NCBI GenBank assembly: GCA_026225945.1
Contig: JAMJFZ010001815.1
Location: 2,432,001-2,496,000 of the forward strand
From: Cricetomys ansorgei
Taxonomy: Eukaryota > Chordata > Mammalia > Rodentia > Nesomyidae
Direction of reading: 5' to 3'
Length of the DNA stretch: 64,000 bases
Shown in pieces: positions 1 through 13,048 of this stretch. Each line of letters starts with the position of its first letter. The first letter of the stretch is position 1. A program made the translations under genes and the position numbers. Under the pieces are notes generated by a model that worked only from the letters and a program-made list of their open reading frames with translations, was not told the origin of the DNA and did not search any database.

Positions 1-539
1 TCAGGGCAAAGGGCTGAGATGTACACAGGCAGAAGGATTCTGAATTTGTTGCCAGTCTGGATTACAGTTAGACACTATCTCACGAAACAGTGCAAAGACA
101 CGAATTCAGATATCTCACAGTCAGCACAGTATCACAATTCAACCAAGATCATGGTGGTTTTTTGCCTCTAGCAAACAGCTCAATTCTGTCTACCCCTTTC
201 TTTTATCTTGGAAATTTTATTGGCATATAACAGTAGCAATGTCCTTCATTACACGTCATACATGCATACCATGCCATACGTGCACACAGCATACTTTGAT
301 CACAGTCACCCCACTCATTCCCTCCAAACCAACGGTCCCTCTTTTGCCTCCACGGCATCCTCGACCGTGGTTTGTCTTAAATTCCTAAGATTAGCAACGC
401 CTTCATGCTAATATGAGCTTTATTTTTAAAAGAAAGAAACTGCGGGCGATCCTAAGAGAAGTGCTGCCTGTTCACTGGCAGTGTTTGGAATTTATCACTC
501 TCCCTCCCTGTTGCAATTCAAGCAAAAGGAACAGACTGG
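1..539. other. Upstream flank of Uxs1, no gene seen
   Basis: AT-rich DNA before the CpG island. I see no conserved coding sequence. The part around 205-345, running through the cacgtcatacatgcatacc and catactttgatcacagtcac blocks, resembles noncoding rodent L1-derived sequence, but too little is present for a firm call. The short open frames here have no domain or splice support. Confidence 0.5.
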
Positions 540-891
540 AAGGCCGGGCAACTTCACTGCCGGACACACCAACCACAGCAGCCGCTTCCGAGCTCAGACA
601 GCGCGGTCCACAGCGCCACCCGTGCGTCTTCGCAGGGCTCGGAACGCGCAAGCGCCCTGAGGGCTACGGCCGCGCCCCTCCCCTCCCCGCTCCAACCGTC
701 AAACGCCGGGCCGCGCGCGAGGGCAAGCCAACACACCGACCTGCACATGCGCCCTCCACGCTGCTCGCTGCGCCCGCCCTTTCCTCCTTGATGGACAGGG
801 TCCTGGAAAGCTCAAGCACGACACTGCGCCTGCGGGAAAGGAGGAGGTGGGCGGGGCGAGGTCGTGGGCGGAGCCGGCGGGCAGGAAGCCC

Positions 892-928
892 GGCGCGCGG
901 GGGCGGGGCGGGCGCGCGGGGGCGGGGC
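892..928 (+). promoter_or_regulatory. Uxs1: Tandemly duplicated GC box (Sp1/KLF-type)
   Basis: An 18-base block, ggcgcgcgggggcggggc, occurs at 892-909 and again without mismatch at 911-928, with one G between the copies (19-base period). Each copy carries a consensus GC box (gggggcggggc). The pair lies about 70-105 bases before the ATG, so it is either core promoter or 5' UTR. Binding by Sp1/KLF proteins is inferred from the motif. Confidence 0.75.
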
Positions 929-996
929 TCGGGCCGCCGCGCATTGTGCAGCGGCGGGCCGGCGCGGCAGGCCCTGGACCTGTGCGGTTCCCGGGC

Positions 997-1090
997 ATGG
1001 TGAGCAAGGGGCTTCTGCGCCTGGTCTCTTCGGTCAACCGCAGGAGGATGAAGCTGCTGCTGGGCATCGCGCTGCTCGCCTACGCTGCCT
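997..1090 (+). CDS. Uxs1: Uxs1 coding exon 1 (residues 1-31)
   Basis: Encodes [21 protein letters not shown] and the start of the membrane anchor ([11 protein letters not shown]), ending one base into the Ser32 codon. The chosen ATG has G at -3 and G at +4, a strong Kozak context, and it matches the known N-terminus of the family. A second in-frame ATG (Met18) follows at 1048. The arginine cluster at 15-17 just before the hydrophobic stretch fits the positive-inside rule for a type II anchor with its catalytic part in the Golgi lumen. The donor is gtgagt at 1091. The frame stays open upstream to about 847 without an in-frame ATG, so an upstream AUG start is unlikely. Confidence 0.96.
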
Positions 1091-4000
1091 GTGAGTGCGC
1101 GCGCTGTGGGCGGGAGCCCATTCATTCCCGCGTGGCGGGGAGCGGACACTGCGGCCAAGCGGTGGGCTGTACGGGGCCGGGAGCCGGGTCCCCGCTTCCA
1201 CGAGGCTGCACTGGTGCGGTGGAGCCGCTGTCCGCCTTGCTTGCAGCCCGCCTCCGCGTAGGCCCCGAGTCGGACCCGTGGCCGGTGGAGGGGCCTTTGC
1301 CCGGGACGCGGTGGTCACGTTCCCCGAGCCGAAAGGCACTGCGGACTCGGCGGACCTCGCTGCCCACAGCTAACTCGTACTGGCCTGAGCGGCTACACTG
1401 TCCATGGCATCCGGGGAACCGGCCCGAGTCCCGGCCAGCGATCCTGGAGAGTGCCATGCGGGGACATCCTTGGGGACAGCGCTGGTTAAGTAGGATAAAA
1501 ATACTGTAGCCATTGGCAGGGTCCCCACTCGGCTGTTTGCTCCGCAGGAAAATTACTCAGCATTTAACTCTGGGGGCTGCTGAGTGTTGTCATCCCCTGT
1601 GGAAGCCCTATGTTGTCATGCTCCGGTATCCAGCTCACGACCCCCTCGCAAACCCCTTCCCCTGCCAACCAAGTACTCCGGCGTGGCGGAATTAGGGCCA
1701 AGCCCAGGAAGGAGGCACAGCATAGGGGACCGGGCAGGGCGGGTGTCATTTGGGCCTTCACATCCTGGCTGTCTGGAGATAGAGTAAGAGCCACTGGGCA
1801 GGTATTGGAGGGGCTGTTTTTTGTTGTTTTTTTGAGCTGTGCAACGGGGATATAATAACTACTATTAATACTTTACCAAGTACCAAATTTGGGTTAAAAA
1901 TAGCTCTCAGAGTGAGCTCCTTCTGAATCCTGGCCACCCAGGCAGACTTACTTAACCGAAACCTGCTAAGTGATTCCAGGGTCTGAATCCCAGGTGAATA
2001 GGTACTTGGGAAAGTGAGTTCAGCTGATAGGAGGAAGGAGCCAGAAGAATGCAGCCTGCCTGTTACTGCTACCGCTCAGCTGTACCAGGAGGAGGAGCCA
2101 GGAAGCTCTTGGAAAGGCTTCTGGTTGCTAGGAGAAGTTTTAGGTTCAGGTTGCTTGGTAGATCTGATTGGTTTCTATGCCGAAGGAAGAATTAGCCTCA
2201 AATGTGATCTGTATTGAAAAAGCTCTTACATTCAAGAAGAAGACCCCCTTACATCTGAGTAATTATCACTGTGATAATAGTAATACCTCAGGTAGCTGAG
2301 TGCATATGACTATCTGTGCAGGTATGATTCTTACCCTGCCACTGCTACGTTTGATTATTTCCCGAACCTTAAAACATGGGTAATATAATTATTATCATTT
2401 TTATGGGTGAAAAAATTAAGAGCATGAGAGCTGAACACTTTTTTCAGTCTTAGAGAGCCAAGATTCATTCCAGCCCTGAAAGACTGGGATCTGCAGCTAG
2501 ATTCTCAGGTCCTTGGACAGTAGTTTCAGTTCTGATTTACTTGGAGGGCTTCTCGGGTGAGACATGAGTGTTTAGAATTAATAAGTGGGGAATTCATGGA
2601 GCCATAGCAAGAGTTTCTACCAGTTGTTCACTGGCCAGTACACTTACCCGGTCTTTAACATTGTCAGTTGTTGACACTTGGCAGCAAGGCACAGCATGGA
2701 GTGCAGAAACCTCAGGTTTCTGCCTTGACGGTCCAGAACCTAAACTCAGTAGTTCAGCATCAGTCACTCAGTGCAGACTGCGTGCATCAGTCACCCGGTG
2801 GGTTTTCAAAACACTTTGTTTTATTTTCAGCAGGTCTGGGGTGTAGCCTGGAAATTTTCCATTTCTAATAGCTTCTTCTAAGATGCTATTGTTATGGTTT
2901 AGAGAATCATTTTTGTTTTTGTTTTGTTTGTTTTTAGTCCAGGGTGGCCTCAGATTCTCAGCAGCCCAGAAGTCCTTCTGAGGGAGATCCTGCTTTCAGA
3001 ACCATTTGCCAGGAAAGAGAAGGGCAGGAGTCCAGTACTCATGCAAATAAGGTTAAGTTTGCAAACTGATGTGACAGGAGGGACTGCTCGAAGTTTATGG
3101 TGGAGACTCCCCGAGTGAGAGCAATCAGGGACGTTGGTTTCCCTGAGAAACCAGGAGGTGAGCTGAGATGGAAAGATGTGTAGGAGTTAACAGGAGGAAA
3201 TGCTTTCCAGAAAGAACAGCGCTTGCAGGAGTCCTGTGGTACTGAAGGTCAAACAGTAGTCTAGTAACGCAAGGAAGAGTGGTGTTCTGGGAGTGTAGAA
3301 TTGCAGCGCAATGATGAGGTCACCTGCAGCAGACAGGCGTGGGTGCTGAGTGTAGCCATAAGGTTCTAAAGGCTAAGTTGGAGATGGTATTAATAATGAG
3401 TGGTAATGGTAAGTCTGAGTTGTCTGTCAGGAAAACGCCAAAGGGGTTCTGATTGGTAGTATCAGAGGATGCTGAAAACACAGTCTGTGGTGGCGCCTGT
3501 GTTTCTTTTTATCTCTTATTTGTTCCTTGACAGTTTCACACACATAAATAATGTATCCTGATCATATACACCGGGACTCATATACCCCCAATCTCTTTGT
3601 ATCTTCTTTTTTGTTGTTAGTAACCCATGGAGTCCTGTCAGGCGTCCAGTTAGTGCTGCCTGTCGGAATGTTGACCCATTTTGTTACTTGACTTCGTGTA
3701 GGTAACCGTTACTGCAATGAGTTCGTGGGTACAGTGGTCCTGTTGTGTCCTAAAGACAGCATTTCACAGCACTCCTCCCCACCCTCCAGCCTTTTCGTTT
3801 GCTCTTTCCTCCTGTTTTCTAAGATGTTCCCTGAGTGTTGATGGAAGGGGTGATAGAGATGCCTTGTTTAGAGCTGAAGCACTCAATAGACACTAATTGT
3901 CAGCAGATCTCTTCATTAACAGCTGACTACTGCTGAGAGAAGCTTCTCTGGCCAATGTTGAGGGTAACACTAACCTGTGGGACTGCATAAATATTTAGAC

Positions 4001-7000
4001 ACAGTTTGATAACATGTCTTCTTAGCAAAACAAGTGTTAGGTTCTGCCCTGGAGCCTGCGACCTGAGCCATGGGCTTTTAACCAGGCTTATAACTCCAGG
4101 TCTAGAATTCATTCTTGCTGTGCAGGTGCAGGCTTCAAACCAATCCAAAGCAGTGTGTTACCCTCTGTAACTTGGCGAAACCATTGCAACACTGGGCGCA
4201 TCTTGCCTAGAAGGTTGCCTGCAAGGATACTGTCAATGACTTTTCAACCTCCAGTGGCCTGTGTAACACCTTTTGCCACTGTGAAAGCTAAGTCAGCCAG
4301 GAGGACATTTTCATATGGGTTACAGTTTGATTTCTCTTATGTCTTACAGCCAAAGCATGCTATCTTCAGCAGTGAGATTTTATTTTCTAGTTCTGGTATT
4401 CCTGTGATTTCTAACCTCTTGCTCCTTATCAGTAATCCTGTCCTTCTGTTATAATAGAACGTCACTGTCACCTATGTGTAACCATACACAAATACTCCCA
4501 ATTTCAACACCTTCACTTTCAGTCTACTTTCTAGAATGTTTCTGCTCTGGCAGCAGAGCTCAAGTTCTCTGAGCCACCTTTGTGCCTGCTGTGGCCCAGC
4601 TGCTGTCCTTGCTCTCATGTAACTTCTGTACTGGGGCAGTGTGTACACGTTACCCTACGCTCGCTCACTCAGCATTGCGCTTAAGTTCTTTTTCATGCAG
4701 ATGTTTTTATCTGCATGAATTTCCCTAGCCTTTGCATCAGCCCATGTAGTACTTACGGCAGTGCACGTTGAGAGAGCCCAGTAATTCCCCTACGGAATGA
4801 GTTGAAATTCACTACAACCATCCATGTAGCTGGCAGAGGTTCAAAGTGCTTACCCAGAATGCTTTAGTTTTTCAGCCTGGACAGAATTTAAAAAAGATCT
4901 GATGAGTCTTTGCAGTGTTTGTAGTCAGACAACCTTTGCAAGGTGTGTTAATCAATAAGCTCTTCTGCCACCGTTCTCCCCACACTTAGCAGCAGACATC
5001 CATGGTCTTTCTGTACTTCCGAATCTTATGCTTCTTGATTTTCCAGAGGGAGCTGTAACTAGTGACTTCATTCTTTGGGAAATGATCATGTGTTTGCTTT
5101 CTTTCCCCTCTGCCATGCTCTTGCTGACCCCATCCCCATGTCTACACACTATATCTGACATCATTTTGTGTTCACATGTGTGACTAAATGCTGCTGCATG
5201 GGATCCATGCCCGATGTTTTTGATCTTGGCTGTCTCCTCTGCGCCCTTTTAAATATGCTTTCTCTTTCTGTATTGTGAATGATGATCTAACTCGATTTTC
5301 TTTTTAAGGCTGTTTGTAAGTATTAGGGCATCCTGTGTTGGCATCCTCCAGAGGTGTGCCTGGGGATAGGCTGCCAGACTCAATATCTCCATCTGCCTGG
5401 TTCTGCCTACAATCAGGTGCTTTAACACATTATTCACAGTACCTTGTAGCAGGTTGCTACTGTGCATTTTTACCCTCTAGCTCAGAAAAGGAAAAAGAAA
5501 GATAGGAAGAAAGAAAGAAATTCGCTACCCTTGTTGGCGGCCTGAATCTGGGAGAACAGAAACTGATAGTGAGCTGGTCTAATGTCTCAACACAATATCC
5601 TGAACCTAATTCCCTCTTCGGCTCTCCTGGCTGCAACCAATATATATTCTGGAAAAAAGTTCCCAGAAGTCTGAGCTGCTCACAATCACAGGGACAAGCA
5701 GCACATGGTAAATTTATGTTTTTCATAGTGGCCCATAAAAAAATCATAGCCACTGGTAACAAATAATCTAAATCAAATTCACTCTCATCCACTACACCTA
5801 GGATGGACACAAAGACATATTTCAAAACCTGTGTTTTTAGAGAAACGAAGATCACAAAACTCCTTCAAAGCATCTTGCTACAGTGCCTTTTTTGCCTTCC
5901 TATTTAGGGACTGAGTGAAGGTAGAATTCCAGAAGAGTGTCTTTTCAAGATTTGGAAGCATTTTTGGTTCCTCCCAGCTTCTAGTATTGTTTGAGAAGTT
6001 TGAAGCTGGTTCTAATGTTTCTGGAAAATTCCAGGCTCTCCCCTGTGCCCCTGGTAGCCACTGTTCTCCAGCCTACTGTGCCTTCTCTGGTAGCACTTTT
6101 TGCTTGGTAGCCTTGAATAGTGCCTGTGCCCATGGCGTGCCAGGGACAGAGCAGGTATGTTGATCCTCATCTTTGGGCTAGTGTTCTGATGTGAAAGCAA
6201 GCTAAGTTGTTGGTGTGGGTTTCCCTTTTTCTGGCTTGGCAGTCAGCCATGGTTAAGGTGATGGGGTAGTTCAGTTCCTCTCCATCATGTTTTTGAGACT
6301 GGTCTCTCACTGAACGTGGAGCTCACTGGTATGGCTAGACTGGCTGACCACGGATCCTCCTGTCTATCCCTCCCTAGTGTTGGGATTATATGGACCTGCC
6401 CTGCTGTGCAAACTTTTAAAATGGGTGCTGAGGATCCAAACTGAGGTCTTCATGCTTACATGGCAAACATTTTACCCACTATCCCTCTCCTTAGTCTGTC
6501 TTTATTATTTTTTTTTTTTAAATATAGAAGCCAGTAAAGACGTACATGTTGGATTTAATTTGGTTGACATGTCTCATAAATTTCTTGAATGAGTGGCCTT
6601 ATTCACACACATGTATGTACATATACACGGGTGTTTTTCATGACATTTACCTTATCTGAAATTTAAAGCCCATATCAGTTGTCCTATGCAACACTCTCAT
6701 TTTAGATTTGTCTGATGACTTCATTGCTATTAAATTTCATTGTACATTCTATTATGGACTAGGGATATAGCTCAGTGGTATAGTGGTTTTCTAGCACCGA
6801 AAACAATTTCCATAATTAATGCTTGCTAATTGGTATCACATCAGGGGACAAGTAATGTTGGGTTGGTCCTTCTGTTGGTGATGTCAAACCTGATGGACTA
6901 GAAGGGCTAGCCGTCAAATTGCTTCACTTCCAAGAGCATGTCCCTAACATGACTATAGGGTGATTCTCGAGGCTGTGTGCATCTGGTTCTCCTGCCTGGT

Positions 7001-9843
7001 CCAGTATTTATCTCGAGGCTTGCAAGTAGTGATTAGTTAATCCATCCGTACTTACTGTTGTCTTTCTGAAAGAACTTTTCTGTCTTTTCCTTTTTTCTCA
7101 TTATTCTCATTCTCTGTATTAGTTTCCAGTGACTGGTGTTGCCTGAATTAGTTGGCTTTAGAACAAGAGAAACTTCCTCTGAAATCAAAGTTGTCAGGCC
7201 CGAACTCCCTCCTCAGGCTCTCGGGGCTTCAGGGGCTCCTGGCTTGCACCTGCATCGCTTCCTTCTCTGTCTCCGTGGTCACACACCGTCCTCATCATCC
7301 AGCTGGAGAGTCTTTATGGTGTTTTTAAGGAGAACATTTGTCACTGACTTTAGGACACACCAGAATAATCCAGAATGACCTTTTTGTCTTGAGATGCTAA
7401 ATTACACCTGCAATAAGTCTATGGGAGTTACAGCAGTCATAACAAGGTACATTTTGAGAGATCTCTCTTTCAGTGGTCATTAGTATTATCATTCTAAGCA
7501 CTGTGGAATTATTATCATCATCATCATCATCATTATTTTAAGCACTATGGACTCATGCATTGTCTTTGAACATTTGTGGCTTCTAAATACTTCAGGCTTA
7601 TCTTGTTTTTCCTGTGACCCAAATCTGGGAAGAGCCATCTCTCCAAGGATGCTTGCTCCTTATGGTGGAGCCCTGGCCTTGTGCATCACTGATGGGCATC
7701 ATTGCCCTTAGCCTGCCCTGTGCAATGCTAGGAAATGTGGCTGTTTTTCCATAACGAGGCTTCTATCCTCCCTCCCCCATTTCACACTGCCATTTCCTTT
7801 TGTCCACAGTGAAAATCTTGTGGCCACCATTAGTGTATTTACTCGTTCATTCTGTCTACAGGTAAGATACTTAGGATGGTTTAGATTATAAATTTTCAGC
7901 TTTACAGTGTGGCTAAAACTGTTCAAATTCAGTAGAAACCAGGCTTCAGATTTTGAATTTGGATCTTTTTCCAGGCTAGCAATATGCAGAACAATCCCTG
8001 AGTGTTGTTGGGCAGTGGCAAAGAAGAGCAGAGCCCTGCAGCACCCACAGTCTGGATCCAGAGGGGAAGCTGCTGACAGTAGATAGGGTGCTGTGCTGCT
8101 AGTCCTGCGTGTGCAAGAGTTTTCTGTTGTGACAGCCGTTTATGGTGTGTAAGTCTGCATACTGTGCAGAACAGTGCTATCATAAGGTACTTGGTTGTCT
8201 TTCTGCTGCCTCGCCACATAGTTCCCAGTCCTGGTTATTTATATTCTGTTGAGTATTGTGCATACAGGCACACTTCTGTGTATGCGTGCACACCCATCTG
8301 GTTAAGATGGCATGCCATGTACACTATTTTTACATCCTCTCCCTGCTCAGTGTTCCTTCGATAGACGTGCATGAGGATTTACGGGGGCCACCCCTTTTTT
8401 CCTGATGTGTAGCAATCCTCTCAGCAGTGCTGTATTTTTCTGGACCAGTATCCTATGAGGGGGAGAGGAAATGGTTCTAAATACAGCTGCAGTGGTCACA
8501 CTTCGGTACAGGCTTCTACCAGCTTTGTGGGAAGTGCCCCCCCCAAAAAAAAAGGATTGTATTTGCAAATGTCTGTTTTACACAAATGTGGAAAGGGGAA
8601 TTGGACTTCTTAGATTTATTGGTGAAAGTACTTAAAAAAGGACTCAAAAAGAAGCCCAAGGACCATTCTATCAGAGAGAGAAAAACAACAGGGCAGGCAA
8701 GCTGAAAATCTTCATAGCTGTTAAGAGGGAGATAAAGAGGAAAAGAGAAAGCCATGAGAGCAGGTGGCTCAGCAGTGGAGAGCTGTGCACAGCTGCACCG
8801 CAGTGCTGGGCTGCTTTAGAGAAAGGCTAAGCAGTACCAGAAGTGCTTAGGACTTCGGGCAGTGTCTGAAAGGAGGAGAAAGAAAGTTGCAGTTTATGAG
8901 TTAGAACGCTGGAAAGGAGGCAGGCTTAGCAGAGAAGGAACTTGAAGGAGGGGGAAGGGGAGGGCTGGGAGCAGGAGCAGTTCTTCAGAGACAATGAGAA
9001 TGCCCAGAGTGTCCAGATTGGCAAGTTTAGAGTTTTGGCCAGTATCCAAAAAACAGAAAGGGAAAACAAGTTACACTTGAGTTAGAACTCCGACAATCCT
9101 TGTGGAGGGAAGGGGTCTGGGATGTATATGTACATGTATTTTATTAAAGGGCTAGTTATTGTGATCAGCTTTCATGAAGGGTGAAGGGGTGGTCTTCTGC
9201 CCAGGTGATTGACAGGCCATTTTAATTAAAAAGCAGGCAGCAGTGTGTCTTTGTAATGTGTAATTTGAGGGCAGTTTGGATGGCCATGTCTTTCCAGGAA
9301 TGGGGCTCAAACCTCCTCCTGTTGGCCTCTAGGAATGCTATGCTGATGCTGGTCTAGCCACCTTTGATGATTTGAATGAGAATGGCCCCATAGGTTTTCA
9401 TTTGAATGCTTAGTCTCTAGGTGGTGGAACTGTTTTGGGATGGATTAGGAGGTGTTAGAGGAGGTGTTTCAGAGTGGGCTTTGAGATTTTGATACCCCAA
9501 GCCAGGCCCAGTCTCTTGCTCTCTTTGCCTCCAAAGTGAGGATCAGGGTAAACCCCCAGCAGCTACTGCTTGAGAGCCATGTCTGCTTGTCTGCTGCTGT
9601 GCTCCCTACCATTGGTCGCCCTTTGAAACTGTAAACTTCCAATTAATTGATCCCTTTTATGCCCTGGCCGTGGTGTCTCTTCACAGCAATAGAGCAGTAA
9701 CTAAGATGCCACCTAACACTGTCCCTCACAGCTAATCTGTGCTTCTCTAGTTGAGTAAGCTGAGGCTCTTTCAGATGTATCCAGAAAACAGAGGGAACTA
9801 TTGGAAGCTATTGTTATGCCTTTTTCTATTGAGTTTTTAGCAT

Positions 9844-9882
<39 letters not shown>

Positions 9883-12800
9883 TTTGTTGGGAGTCTGTAT
9901 TGGGGTGTTAGCCGCCTTTGTATTGTAAATGACAGTGTCTCAAGACTGGTGTGATAGACTACAAAGTTAGATTTGTTTTTGTTATGGGTTCTTGGCACAG
10001 TTCTACCACCCCCCACCCCCCACCCCCCAACATACTCAAGTTTATGCCGGTGAGTTAGTTTAGCTTGGTCCCGAGTACCCCAAACTAGAGTGGTCACAAG
10101 GAAGACTGGAAGGGTTGCAAGTTTCAGCCTCATTCATTGACCTGAGGGTGCTGGACACTGAGCTTGGTACAGTGAGATTTGAGTTACCTCATTGGGTTAG
10201 TGAAGCTGCTGGGAGGGCATGGGAGAGGGAATGGACATGACCCTGACCTTGACTTACACTGCTGTTTCATTTGACTGTTTTCAAAGTCTCCTTTATAAAT
10301 AAGCAGGCAACTAGTAATTATCAGGAGAGTCTCTCTGAATTCTGTAGCCACTCTGACACTGGGGGAGGGGTCACAGGAACTCCTGGTTTGCAGTTGCTCA
10401 GATGTACAGGAAGCCTCAGAACCACAGAAGGTGTCTTAGGTGGGAACAGCTCCATGGCATAAAGTTTTATCCCAATAGGTCTTGGTGGGAAAATGGAATG
10501 CATTTGCTGGGAACCTGGGTTCCATTTAGAGAGTCCATGAGTGGGTTCTTAGTGTGGGAAAAGTCTACAAATTTGATATTAGAAGCAGGGCTTAGGATCT
10601 GGGGATCTCCATTGTCAATAGTTTCCTGTTTCTCATGTCATTCTTTAGAATTTGGTCAAGATAGAGTACCAAGTGCCAGAGAGAAACAGGCAGCCAGAAT
10701 CTGAAGGAACAAGGCATTCTCAGTGCGAGGACGGCATTCAGCTGATGGAAAGCTGAATGGGTACTAGAATTGGGTACTAGAATTATGGGTGAAGCAGAAA
10801 TGAGCAAGAGCTACAGGAGGCAGGGCATGAGGAGTGATTCTGGGGCCAGCGAAGGCAGAACATGGAAGATCAGTGGGCTTGATAAGGAAACTTCACATTG
10901 GTCTCTCTGCCTGAATGTTCTGTGCTTGCGGGCGCTGCCTGCTGCTGGTAGACCTGCTGATAGGCTTTAGCTCTGGCATAATGCTCTACAGGCCAGTGCT
11001 GTGGACTGACCATGGCCTGGAATTCAAATGTTGAGAAAGCTGAGCTTTGAGGAGTGATTGGGTCATGCAGTTGGAGGTCTCCAGAGGGCTGGTTTGGAAG
11101 TCCATCGTGTAACCACATGTTAAAAACGTGTCATCCATGAACCTGTGAGCTCTCATAAGTTAAAAAGCTTGTTTGTTCTCACAGTTCTTAACCTCCAAAC
11201 TGAATGAAATACACTTAGGTTGTTCATAAGCCATGAAGTCTGTGGAACTTGGCCACAGCTGCGTGAGCTTACTCATACAGATCCAGGAGTGTGAAGTTGC
11301 GGGGCTCCCATGGCTGCAAGTCAGCGGATTCTCTGTGTGCACCAGAGAATTCCATATTCCATATTCATGCCACCTTCACCTTTTAAAATTTTCTTTATGA
11401 TCTGCCAATGTGATAGTTTTAAGAACACCTGAGAGATTAGGGCTGTCTCTGTTTTTGGAAAGTGTGGTTTCATTTGTCCTTCAGGCAGCTTTAACTTGGG
11501 GCAAGCCTTGCTCTTTCCCTTAGAAAATGAAACGTCTATGCTTTATGCTTTTCAGGAATAAATAAATAGTTAAAACCGGCTGTGCAGAATGGCCGGGATG
11601 TGTAAAGAACTGAAGGCTTTTATTGATGAGCAATGTGGAAACAAAGGCACTGCTGGGTGGTGTTTCACATGAAGGGACTTGCAGGCCAGAAGGGCAGGGA
11701 AGCTCTGCTCAGAGTGACTTCCCGATTTACTGACCATTTCCTTTTGCTTTCCTGGTTTAGCTATTTTGAGTTTCTTTAACCAAAATAAATAAGTAAAGTA
11801 GAGCAACAACAGAAAGCGTTTGGCCTTCTTCAAGCAGCCTTTTTTTTTCAGAGTCTGAATGTGCTAGAAAAGAAAAACAGCGTTGTCAGGGTGCTGAGAT
11901 CTTGCAGTGTTATTCTTAGTATCCTTGAGCATTTTTATAGCATTTTCAGAAATTGAAAACAGAACATACTGATTCTCGTTGACATAAATACTATAGGAGC
12001 CTGGTTTTCATTTATGTCTTTGTTTTAAAGAAGCAAGCAGGCAGCTGGGTTATGTCAGCAGCAGCAGATTGGAGGTGTAAGGGCGGCTCAGCTCTAATCA
12101 AGAGAAAGAATCCAATACCTGGGATGCCCGTGGGAGCTAATGGTATGCAGGACTTGTGGAATGGCCATGAACTGTAAGGGATCCTCTAAAGGAGGCTGTC
12201 AAGGTGGAATCTTTTTCTTCTTAGTTTTATTTGTGATTGTGTGGTTTACTTCTAATTCCTTTTCTTTTATCCCAGTGGATCGTAATTACTAAAAGACCAC
12301 AGTGGTTCTCTCAGATTCTTATGGTAGTGAGCCCCTCACTCCCAGCACACACTGTGAGGCATTTTGCACCCTCTTCAAGCCCCTCCTTGCTTGTGTTCTC
12401 TAACCCTAACCTCACCCACTAGTACAACTGCAGCCATAAGTCCTGGAGCAGGAGTGGGGGCCCACTGGGTCACCTGGCTGTCCTACAGTGAGGAGTTGAA
12501 CTGGGGATGTGTTCTGTTTTATAGATAGGGAAACTAGTCTGGCCGTGAGTCTGTGTTGTGCCATATAGGGACTAAAAAATTCCCACGACATTTTGTTAGC
12601 TTTCAGAGAAGGCTATTCTTTGTTTTAAAATTACAGATAAAATACATATAACTGTTGGGTCCGCAAAATATCTCAAGTAGACACTGAGATATGCATACGG
12701 CCAAACAAAGCATTTATTTTCCTTTTCTGCGTGTTGCATACTGATTTCAGGGCTAACCAATTACGAAAAACATGGCAGCGGAGAAAGCTGGCTACATGGG

Positions 12801-13015
12801 CCACTTAAACCTAACAGGCAGTGGTGGGGGGGGGTCTTTCTGATTGGTCAGGATCTGAATACTGAATTGGCTTGTTAAAAGTCTGGTGGAAGGGTGGGAA
12901 ACAAGGGGTTTCTGGGAAAGTGAGGACTTGCCCGGTAAGTGGAGAGCCTAGGTGAGTGTAGCCCCACCACAAGGGGGCACTGGTCCTCTCAGTAACATAA
13001 AAGTTACCGCTTTAG

Positions 13016-13048
<33 letters not shown>

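Larger units (their letters stand above)
540..1460 (+). promoter_or_regulatory. Uxs1: CpG-island promoter of Uxs1
   Basis: CG dinucleotides are dense here and scarce in the rest of the window. The island covers the region before the ATG, exon 1 and the first 370 bases of intron 1. No TATA box is visible in the expected place. GC boxes of the gggcgg type occur near 849, 865, 902 and 921. An NRF1-like palindrome-type motif (tgcgcctgcgg) lies near 825. This is the usual layout of a housekeeping promoter. Transcription probably begins between about 900 and 980, possibly at several sites, but the start cannot be fixed from sequence alone. Confidence 0.88.

Noticed and set aside
847..996. In-frame open extension upstream of the Uxs1 ATG
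   Set aside because: No ATG lies in it (the frame can only be opened at GTG), the family starts at 997, and the true ATG has a strong Kozak context.
413..1158. Overlapping open frames on both strands in the CpG island
   Set aside because: High GC content lowers stop-codon frequency. The peptides are Arg/Pro/Gly-rich with no domain, and only the Uxs1 frame is supported by downstream exons.
5457..5855. 132-codon minus-strand open frame in intron 1
   Set aside because: No recognised motif, no promoter or splice support, and low-complexity GAAA/Ser-Phe end; most likely chance or repeat-derived.
6757..6800. Possible tRNA gene
   Set aside because: Only an A-box-like head is present, as in ID SINEs; no full cloverleaf, anticodon arm or terminator.
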